Source: Rhizomys pruinosus (Eukaryota; Chordata; Mammalia; Rodentia; Spalacidae). Taken from it: DNA of 64,000 nt. Positions 56,426 to 64,000 of this stretch are shown here, piece after piece. A program made the position numbers and the translations under genes. The notes beneath the pieces are model-generated. The model saw only the letters and a list, made by a program, of their open reading frames with translations. It made no database searches and was not told the origin of the DNA. The stretch spans positions 855,153-919,152 of the forward strand of contig VZQC01010581.1 of NCBI GenBank assembly GCA_009823505.1. The letters are read 5' to 3'. Each line of letters begins with the position of its first letter. Positions within the stretch are counted from its first letter, which is position 1.

Positions 56426-56954
56426 TTTAATTTTCAATGATCTAGAAAATGACAGGAAATTAAATCCTGATAATTAGATATCACCATTGTCTGGCAAATT
56501 TGAAAAGCTCCAGTTTAACCAAGTAGCTATATGCCTTTAGTGCATAAGTATCTATTATTAAAGGTCTTAAAGTTGTATCCACCAGAAATCTTAGGAACGC
56601 TTAGACTTATTCAATTTTGTCTATGCATATTCCAGCTTCTTTTGATGTAAATGTATGAGGGGATACTTGATCATAAATAGTTTTCCCAAGTTAAACTAGC
56701 ATCATTTTGAAAACCATATTGAGTCAGATGACAGTCTTCTGCCTTATGTTTCTAAAGGAAGTCAGATGCCTTTAAACTCTGTGTTCTGCATATAGTTAGT
56801 GAAATACATTAAACACAATATGTGAAATTTGTGTCAACACTATACGCTTACTGAGTGAACACAATGTCTTGGGGTTGTTATTTCAGGGAAATAAATGGTC
56901 CAGGTGGGAAGCAATCTGTGAGAACTGAATGAGTACCCTTAAAAAGTTAATGTG
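56426..56954. other. Unique AT-rich sequence, nothing recognised
   Basis: No repeat family or exon recognised. Confidence 0.4.
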
Positions 56955-57270
56955 CTGGGTTTGGAAGAGAGCTTAGTTAGTAAAGTTGGTAAAGTGCTTG
57001 TCTTGTAAGCACAGGACCTGAGTCTGATTCCCAGAATCCACACGAAAAAATGAGTATGGCGATACCCATTTGTAATCCTACAGCTGGAGAGGGCCAGGCA
57101 GGAGCTTCCCAGATTCTCACTGGCCAGATTGGTAAGCCTGTTTGGTGAGTTCCAGGCCAGTGAGAGACAGTCTCATAAACAAGGTGGACAGCACCTAAGG
57201 AACGATAATTGAAGTTGTTCCCTGGCTTCTGTTTGTGATACATATGCAGTCACACACACACACATGGCTA
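56955..57270 (+). repeat. B4-family SINE
   Basis: 'gtaaagtgcttgtcttgtaa', 'cacaggacctgagtctgatt', a central B1-like 'tggtgagttccaggccagtg', and a terminal 'cacacacacacacatggc'. Nearly full length. Confidence 0.75.
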
Positions 57271-58347
57271 GGCTCACAGTCACACAAAACTAATGTAATA
57301 TGAGCAGTATGTGGATTCCTGGGCAATGGATGAGCGCAAGGGAAGAAATGAAACAGTTGATTGAAGGAAAACATTTAAGCAGTGATGTGAGAACTAAGCA
57401 TTAAAGGAGGATTAGTATTTTAGTATGTGGATTTCAGGGCAAGGGCTTTCCAGATGTAACAATCAAAAGAAAGCCAACACCACTGTTATTATTCTGGTGA
57501 ACTTTAGAAAGTAGACAAAGAAGAAATTGGAAAGTCTCACTTTTAGCCATAAAGTAGTTTCTTTTTAATTTTCATCACGTATAATTTTAAAATGCATGTC
57601 TTACTCTTTTGTCCTTAAAATGAGCCATCCTAGTGAGTGTTAAGCTTTATTTCCTACTTTTATAAACACAGTCATCATTCCCTGATGAATCATAACTCAG
57701 TACAGAATTAAGTGTTCAAGGTTAGGTATAGAAAGCTCAACACAGTGGAAGATGTAAATACAATTTCCCTTCTTTTCTTATTAATTGCTAGATAACAAGT
57801 CCAGGCATTACTCAGAACCATCGCGGGAGCGGGGAGTCCTAAAATAGATTCTTTCCTTTTGTTAGGTCATAGATTATAATGGAAAAGGACACAGTAAGCA
57901 GCATAGCTGATCACAGCCTTATCTTGAGTCAGATCTGATAAACAGAGCTGAAATGACATTAAAGTACTCTCTAGTTTTGAGTTATTCTGTCCCTGAACAG
58001 ACAAGGAGAAGAGTTAGTTTAATAAACATGTGAGAAGTACATACCTGTGTTTCGGGTGTGCTGTGGAGGAGGCACCAACAGCTACACATACCTCCCAGCC
58101 CCTGGAGAATGAAGCTATCTTTGAAAACAGAACACCTCATTTATTTGCTGTTGTTTTTCTTTTTCAAAAATCCAGAATCCCACTGTGTATCTTTCTAGAG
58201 ATGAATCTCTGCTCCTTGAATCAAGATTATGCTTTCCTTTTTTACTTATTCCCATCTGGTTTTTGGGTGGATAATTTAGAGTTATGGAATTTATGATTAG
58301 ATTTTAATTCTCTTTAACATAGTCCCCATGCAATCAGTTTTCCAAAA
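57271..58347. other. Unique sequence, nothing recognised
   Basis: No repeat family or exon recognised. Confidence 0.4.
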
Positions 58348-58508
58348 TTAACCACTATTGGAATATTATTTAGAATACTATTAACTACTATTGGAATGTT
58401 ATTTAGAATACTATTAACTATTATTGGAATATTATTTAGAATACTATTAATACTATTAGAATATTATTTAGAACACTATTAACTACTATTGGAATATTAT
58501 TTATTATT
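58348..58508 (+). repeat. AT-rich tandem repeat, about 33-bp unit
   Basis: About four and a half units of 'actattggaatattatttag' plus 'aatactattaact', with small changes and one shortened unit. Confidence 0.9.
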
Positions 58509-58539
58509 TTTATTAATAATATTTTTTGTTTGCTATCAG

Positions 58540-59275
58540 GTCCTCATGGCCTCTGAAAATGAAAATAAAATCTGGAAGTGAAGAAAATAAGCTGCAATTT
58601 TGTACAGTTTCCAACTTTCTGAAAAGCTGGTGTTTTTACAACTAGCATTGAATGCAGTTGAATTTGCAGTAGTAATCTTCAATAGACAAGCAGCTTTGCT
58701 GCTGCCTTTATGGACATGGGTACCAATTGCTTTTGTAATGTGGTAAAAATGTGAGCTAGCACTTCTGTGTTGATTTTTTAACATGTATTCAGATTGAGAA
58801 ATATGATTTTAATGCTTTAATCTAATGTAGTTTGTTTTTAATTTCAAGCAAAATCTTATTATACTTGAATGTGCCCTGTTTTGTTAGCACACGTAGACTT
58901 GCTGTAACTGTACTCATGTCCCAGTATGTGCATTCTTTCTATGAAAGAAAAAACACTAATCTTAAATTATATCCAGCAATGTTTCTGGTATCCTTTAAGG
59001 AAAGTTAAGACTATTATTTCCTTCCCTTCCCTGTGCAGCATTCAAAAATCACCCATAGAAAAAGTGAGTGTTTTAATGAGACTTCCTAGGAAGGGATGCA
59101 CTGTAAAACAAAAGTATTCTTGTAACTTAGTTTTGTGAAAGGTAAAAACTACTATGTTTTAAAGTACACTTTGGAAAGTCTCTTCAAAACAGTCCTGTAT
59201 TTGAACTCTGTCCATAGTTTTTATTTGAACAGTTTAGACAGAACTGCTGGAAATTAAAGCAATTTCCTGCCTTAA
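58540..59275 (+). other. Possible 3'-terminal exon or UTR
   Basis: A T-rich tract ending 'tttgtttgctatcag' (acceptor-like, AG at 58538-58539) is followed by AT-rich sequence with UTR character. An ATTAAA poly(A) signal lies at 59253-59258. One frame gives a very short coding end (MASENENKIWK, stop near 58581). No family recognised and no intron partner shown. Equally it may be plain intergenic DNA. Confidence 0.2.
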
Positions 59276-59465
59276 GCTGAGACCACTATATGCACAGCTC
59301 TATTCAGTTTCATAGCTCCCCTTATCCCATTTATGTGTATTGGTGACAGTGGGTATAAACAGCCTGAAAGTGTATGCATGTACCATAACATTTAGACTTA
59401 ATATATTGTGGAGTATTCAATAACCATTATGTAGAAGGTAGGTAAGAATTAAAAGGGTTTAATTT

Positions 59466-60136
59466 TTTTTGAAGGAAGCAATGGTTCAGGCAGAGGAAGC
59501 AGCTGCTGAGATTACCAAGAAGCTGGAAAAACAGGAGAAGAAATGCTTGAAGAAGGAAAAGAAGCGACTAGCAGCACTGGCCCTGGCCTCTTCAGAAAAC
59601 ACGGAAAACAGTAGTGCTCCAGAAGAACGGGAGGAGATATGTGAAAAACCCAAAAAGAAGAAAAAAACAAAGCCCCAAGAGGTTCCTCAGGAAAATGGAA
59701 TCGAAGAGCCACCTGTCCCTTCTTCCCCTTCCCCTAAACGAAAGAAAAAAAAAAGCTCTCCCCAAGGAGGAAGAGTTGGTCAAGGAGGAGTTGGTCAGTG
59801 ATCCTGAAGAGACTGCTACTACCAGCACAAGCCCTCCTGTTCGGAAGAGGAAGAAGTCTGCACCTAAGAAGGAAATGGCCAGCGAACCGGAAGAGACTGA
59901 AAACATGATTGTCCCTAAGAAAAAAAGGAAATTTTCTTCCAAGGAGCCACCTAGCCCTGTAAGCCTGGAACCTGAAGCTGTTGTTGCTGGCAAGAAGAGT
60001 GTCACAAAGAAAAAGAGAAAGTTTCAGAAAGCACCTCAGGAAGATTAGAATGGACTTCTGGGTGGAGAGGCATGCCCACAGCAGATACCTTCCCAACTCC
60101 ATGATTAACCCCAATAAAAAAAAAAATCACAAAAAA
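59466..60136 (+). pseudogene. Nop56: Processed NOP56 pseudogene, 5' truncated
   Basis: A retrocopy of the 3' end of the mRNA for nucleolar protein 56, a core protein of box C/D snoRNPs. Only the lysine-rich C-terminal tail is present; the catalytic-scaffold domains (NOSIC/Nop) are missing. The first frame (59469-59801) starts KEAMVQAEEAAAEI and has KEKKRLAALALASSEN. A frameshift in the A-run at 59745-59754 moves the rest to another frame, which ends KRKFQKAPQED with the stop at 60046-60048. A short 3'UTR with AATAAA (60113-60118) and a poly(A) tail follow. There are no introns. An exact 22-bp target-site duplication flanks the copy (59444-59465 and 60137-60158). It cannot make NOP56. Confidence 0.92.
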
Positions 60137-60158
60137 AAGAATTAAAAGGGTTTAATTT

Positions 60159-60519
60159 CCTAGAAAGAAAATGGAAAAATTGTCATTTTTAGAAAATAAA
60201 GTTCATTAGATCATAAATAAAGAAAAGAAAATCTGGCCAAAATTTCATTATGTCTAACTAATCTATGCATAATGACTGATCCTACCTTCCATTTGGACCA
60301 CCTGATGTTTCAACTGGCTCCTGACCTTTGGGGCCTATATCCTGGACAGGTAGCTGTAGGGTCACATACTGCAGTCCTTGGAGACTGGCCTTTGGTTTAG
60401 AAATCGACATATCTCTCTGGAACCCAGCAAAGAGCATCAGTGTAGAATGACCTGGGGGCTCAGTGAGCAGATTCCACTCTCCCTTTCATAGCAAAGACAT
60501 TAATTTAAAACCCCACTCT
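60159..60519. other. Unique sequence, nothing recognised
   Basis: No repeat family or exon recognised. Confidence 0.4.
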
Positions 60520-60665
60520 GCTAGTTACATTTCTCATTGTTGTGACCAAAAATTTAATGACCATAGAAAAAAGACAGGTGGATTTTTGTTCCATCATGCC
60601 AGGAAATTCATGACTACTGAACCGTAAGGCAGATGGTCATATCACATCTGTGATCAGGAGGCAAA
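60520..60665 (-). mobile_element. Possible MaLR LTR fragment, antisense
   Basis: 'ctagttacatttctcattgt' plus 'tgtgaccaaaaatttaatga' resembles the antisense end of the LTR at 47404. Weak. Confidence 0.35.
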
Positions 60666-60711
60666 GTGAGATGGACTCTGGTGTTCAGTTCAGCCTTCTC
60701 CATTTGAAAAA

Positions 60712-60713
<2 letters not shown>

Positions 60714-60748
<35 letters not shown>
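60714..60748 (+). repeat. (TG)n microsatellite
   Basis: About 17 TG units. Confidence 0.95.
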
Positions 60749-60749
<1 letters not shown>

Positions 60750-60780
60750 ACGCACCTTCCTCTGGAATTCTGAAGTTGAC

Positions 60781-60910
60781 TTCAGGTATCTTCCTCTATT
60801 CCCCACCTTATTTATTTTTACTTTTTATTAAAATTTACATATCTTGATTCAGGTATCTTCCTCTATTCCCCACCTTATTTATTTTTACTTTTTATTAAAA
60901 TTTAAATATC
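60781..60910 (+). repeat. Tandem duplication, about 70 bp
   Basis: A block starting 'ttcaggtatcttcctctatt' and ending 'attaaaatttacatatcttga' (second copy with aaat for acat) occurs at 60780-60847 and 60850-60915 with almost no change. Confidence 0.9.
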
Positions 60911-61017
60911 TTGACCATATCTACACCCACTCCTCACCCGCAACTTCCTCCACAGAGTTGGAACACATTCTCCTCTCAGCTTTGTGTCCTCTTTTTAAGT
61001 TTTTTTTTTAAATAAAA

Positions 61018-61192
61018 AACTGAGTCCAATTAGTGCTGTCTACATGGCCACAAGTGTGAGGTCATCTGTGGGGGCTCAGACAACCTACCAGTAGCATCCC
61101 ATAGAGGGAAGTGACTCTCCCTCCCCCTGCAGCTGTCAACTGCCAAGAGCTCATCTTGGCTAGGGTTGGGAACCTGAGGACCCCTCCACACT
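61018..61192 (-). mobile_element. L1 (Lx-type) 3'UTR, antisense, left part
   Basis: 'tgagtccaattagtgctgtc', 'gtagcatcccatagagggaa' and 'caactgccaagagctcatct' are antisense landmarks of an old rodent L1 3'UTR. A B2 interrupts it. Confidence 0.7.
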
Positions 61193-61208
61193 CCATACTG
61201 GAATTTTT

Positions 61209-61404
61209 TATGCGTATGAGTGTATTACCTACATGTGTGTAAGTGCACCCATGTTGTGCAATTCTATGAAGTAAGAAAAGAGTTCAGATCCCTGGAACTG
61301 GAGTTATGGAGCATTCTGGTTGTCATGTGGGTGCTGGGAATCAAACCTGGAGTTTCTGCGAGAACAGCCAATGCTCTTAACCTTTGAGCCATCTCTCCAG
61401 CCCC
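61209..61404 (-). repeat. B2 SINE, antisense, inserted in an L1 3'UTR
   Basis: 'gagtgtattacctacatgtg', 'catgtgggtgctgggaatca' and the end 'ccatctctccagcccc'. 16-bp duplication (ccatactggaattttt, one mismatch) at 61193-61208 and 61405-61420. Confidence 0.95.
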
Positions 61405-61420
61405 CCATACTAGAATTTTT

Positions 61421-61620
61421 AACTGGTTTGATCTTGTGAAGGTCTTTCAGAGGTAACCACAGCTGCTGTGAGTTCATATATGCAAGAGTTGTCTCCATAG
61501 GACAGCCTTTCACACATTCCTCCTCATCCTCTGGCTTTATACTTTTCCTGCCTTCCATGATGTTCCCTTCACGTGTGGTCAAGGGAAAGGGTGAGGGAGT
61601 TATTGTAGATGTTCTGTGGC
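61421..61620 (-). mobile_element. L1 (Lx-type) 3'UTR, antisense, right part
   Basis: Continues the 61018-61192 piece: 'ctggtttgatcttgtgaagg', 'gctgctgtgagttcatatat'. The right limit is approximate. Confidence 0.65.
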
Positions 61621-61859
61621 TGAACACTCACAGCTGCTTGCTTATTCTCAGCGCTTTGAACCTTTGTAAGGCTCTCCATTAACATCTTCCCACTGCAGTA
61701 AGAAGCTTCTCTGATGAAGTTTGAAAACAGTAGTCTATGGCTACAAAAAGAAACATTTAGAGGGCAATTTAACAACATGACCATTTCGCAAAACAACAGG
61801 AATAGGTTCTCTTCCTTTGGGCCTGTCTTCCCCAGCTCTGGATTTCAGCCATGTTATTT

Positions 61860-62080
61860 TTTATGACAGGGTCTCTTAATGAATCTCGAGCACACTATTT
61901 TCACTAAGCTGGCTGGCCAGCAAGCTCCAAGGATCCACCTGTCTCACTGCCCCAGAACTGAAGTTACACATATATGCTGCCCCACCCCATTTTTATGTGG
62001 CTGCTGGGGACTCAAATTCAGATCCTCGTACTTGTTTAGCAAGTATTTTATCCACATATCCATCTGCATAGCCTCTTTTT
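61860..62080 (-). repeat. B4-family SINE, antisense
   Basis: 'atgacagggtctcttaatga', 'ctggctggccagcaagctcc', 'gtggctgctggggactcaaa' and 'atccacatatccatctgcat'. Diverged. Confidence 0.65.
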
Positions 62081-62142
62081 CATTCAGTCTGAGATTCTAA
62101 CCCAAGGGATGGTGCCTAATCACATTTGAAAAGATAGGTCTT

Positions 62143-62325
62143 TGGCAGGCGTGGTGGCACACGCCTTTAATCCCAGCAGAGGCAGGTGGATCTCTGTGAG
62201 TTCAAGTCCAGCCTGGTGGTCTACAGAGCAAGCTCCAGGCCAGCTGGGACTAAAGGGAGACCCTGTCTCAAAAATACACCCCCCAAAAATAGAAAGAAAA
62301 TACCACCCCCCCAAAAAAATAGAAA
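62143..62325 (+). repeat. B1 SINE with target duplication
   Basis: ggcaggcgtggtggcacacg to accctgtctcaaaaa, with a deletion in the 'tagcacttggg' part and a doubled tail (agaaagaaaa repeated). Flanked by gaaaagataggtctt at 62128-62142 and 62326-62340. Confidence 0.95.
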
Positions 62326-62340
62326 GAAAAGATAGGTCTT

Positions 62341-63170
62341 CATACTGCAGTTCACTGAATCTAGAAACTCTTCACGGACCCACTCAGAAGTATGTTTCCA
62401 TAGTGATTCTTAATTCCATCAACTTGACAATGAAAATTAGCCATCACACTACAAGATTTTATTTTTCCTTTGGTAGATCAAACTTTTCTGGCTGTGTGTT
62501 TAAAATCTGAATGTAGTGCATGGTCCTGGCTGCTGCCCGGTACAAACTGTTCAGGGATGCATTCAGGGGATCTAGTATCATGGGAGGGGACACACACCTT
62601 GCCAGAGAAGGGATGCAAAAACAATGCTAATAAAAACAAAGCAGCGCCTCAGTTCCAAGGAGTGACTAATGAGCACAGGTTCCAGCTGCTAGGCGTCAAC
62701 AAGCTGAGTAATAGATCCAGGGGTGGAAGAGGTGAAGAGTAATGAGGAAGGTCAGAGATGTTTGTCACCAGTAGGGTGGCATGTCTGAAGCTCATTTTTA
62801 CTGGTGACCTGTGGAGCACTCTGTGAGCCTGTGCTGCCCAACCTGGTTTAAATTCATGTGTTACAGAGGACTTTGTTTTTAATAGTTGGGAAAGAAAAGG
62901 ACTTTCTTTCTTCAGGGCCATGTCCACTCAGGAGCTCTTGGTAGGTGAACTGAGGATATAGTGGTGAAAATGCTATAGTAGCTCAATAGGCGTAATATGA
63001 TCACAATAGACGTTATTGGACAGGGGAAGCAGACCGCGAAGATGCCAGTTCCTAAGGAAAGTACAAGTGTGGGAATGGAAAGGATGGAGATTTCTAAATG
63101 ATAGATAAGAGAGGTAGGGTGAAGACCCTGCATTATTTGCCTAGATAACACCCCTATGAAGCCTGAAGTT
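62341..63170. other. Mostly unique sequence
   Basis: A short stretch at 62400-62450 ('ccatcaacttgacaatgaaa') resembles an LTR edge. No exon recognised. Confidence 0.4.
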
Positions 63171-63700
63171 CCTTTTTTTAAGCAATGTATATTTTTATTG
63201 ACTATTTGTGCAGTTCATATAATATATCTTAGTCATATTTAGAGCCCCTCCCCTATCTGCACCTTCTCATAATTTCATGCATTCTGTCACCTATGTTAAG
63301 GGCTATCAAGTCAAGTTTGCATTCTCAGATGTCCCTTGGTGTGAATTAATCCACTGGGGCCTGTTCAGCCTACCTACCATCAGTTCTTTAACAAAGACCA
63401 ACTCTGCCTCACCCAGCAGTGATCAACTGCTAAGGGTGGAGCCTCCTGCATTTCCCCAGTTCTTGCTGGTTTTTCTGATTGGGTTTGCATAAGTCTGGTG
63501 CATGCTGTCATGACTGCTGTATGTTTATATGAGCAAGTTCTCAGAAGCCTGGGAGACTCTGCTTCCTTATGGTTATGTACCACCTTTGGCTCTTAGAATC
63601 TTTCTGTTCCCAAAAATGGAATCTCCTTATATCTCTGAGTCAAAGATCACTCTTCAAAAAGCTTTCTTCTATGTAAGTGATTATTGTTACCCAGGCAACA
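63171..63700 (-). mobile_element. L1 (Lx-type) 3'UTR, antisense
   Basis: T-rich left end (63171-63180, 'tttttattgactatttgtgc'), then 'gcccctcccctatctgcacc', 'ctaagggtggagcctcctgc' and 'ccacctttggctcttagaat', the antisense order of an old rodent L1 3'UTR. 5' truncated. The right limit is approximate. Confidence 0.7.
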
Positions 63701-64000
63701 ATGGATCGTCTCAAATTCAAATTCTTGGTACTTTCCTAAACACTTTGATTATATCTATTTTCTAAGTATGTATGGATTAGGTCCTGTGCAGGTTGCAAAG
63801 TTGGTTGAATTTAATGGACTTCTTTTGTTGCTCAGAAAGAAACTCCATAGCTCACCACCATCACAACAAAAGAGCCTCGTAAATACTTCTTTCCTTCACA
63901 GGAGTTGTACTTCTGAGTCACACAGCTTTCAATTATGAAGCTAAAAGTGCTGGATAAAATGCACTCTAGCTTGATAATTACAACTTGCTGTAGTGCCATG
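63701..64000. other. Unique sequence, nothing recognised
   Basis: No repeat family or exon recognised up to the window end. Confidence 0.4.

Overview
The window is nuclear DNA from a myomorph rodent. It has many copies of rodent SINEs (B1, B2, B4, ID-related), rodent-type MaLR LTRs, L1 3' ends of rodent type, and older mammalian repeats (MIR, MER5A-like hAT, MLT1). The B2 copies are not the mouse or rat form I know, so I infer a muroid or near relative other than Mus/Rattus. Species cannot be read from the sequence. No complete protein-coding gene is present.

Layout. 1-8 kb: an old antisense L1, MIRs, B1/B4 copies, an L1 3' end and an MLT1/MT-like LTR. 8-17.4 kb: mostly unique sequence with B2, B1, B4, MIR, MER5A-like pieces, and a SINE-derived 23-bp minisatellite at 13.4-13.9 kb. 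17.4-26.8 kb: an antisense L1 (3' end 17.43-18.05 kb, ORF2 body 23.48-26.76 kb) split by a defective betaretrovirus-like provirus (5' LTR, primer site, gag, deleted pol, integrase with lost catalytic residues, env remnant, no 3' LTR). 27.0-28.4 kb: minus-strand ERV-L remnant whose integrase end is followed by a dUTPase domain. 28.4-32.1 kb: MaLR internal sequence and LTRs, cut by L1 and SINE insertions. 32.1-35.2 kb: SINE-rich, with one long unexplained ORF. 35,383-36,111 is an assembly gap of N. Just beyond it, at 36,313-36,439 on the minus strand, lies an intact, exactly 127-bp KRAB-A exon with usable splice sites: the only convincing cellular coding exon here. No zinc-finger exon is seen with it.

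37-44.8 kb: SINEs, a perfect hairpin, a suspected assembly join (single N plus a copied 34-bp segment), a badly indel-ridden second antisense L1 (ORF2 and part of ORF1), an unassigned block with a 152-codon frame, and an L1 3' end. 45.6-48.9 kb: a nearly complete MaLR element, an antisense LTR and a 78-bp minisatellite. 49-58 kb: mostly unique, with B2-B1 chimeras, B2 and MLT1. 58.5-60.2 kb: a possible 3'-terminal exon, hit by a processed NOP56 pseudogene with a clear target-site duplication. 60.2-64 kb: B2, B1, B4 and L1 3' ends.

The most useful observations are the orphan KRAB exon, the nested and dated retroelement stack at 17-32 kb, the B2-B1 chimeric SINEs, and signs of local assembly error around 38-42 kb. 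I found no evidence for a new multi-gene system.
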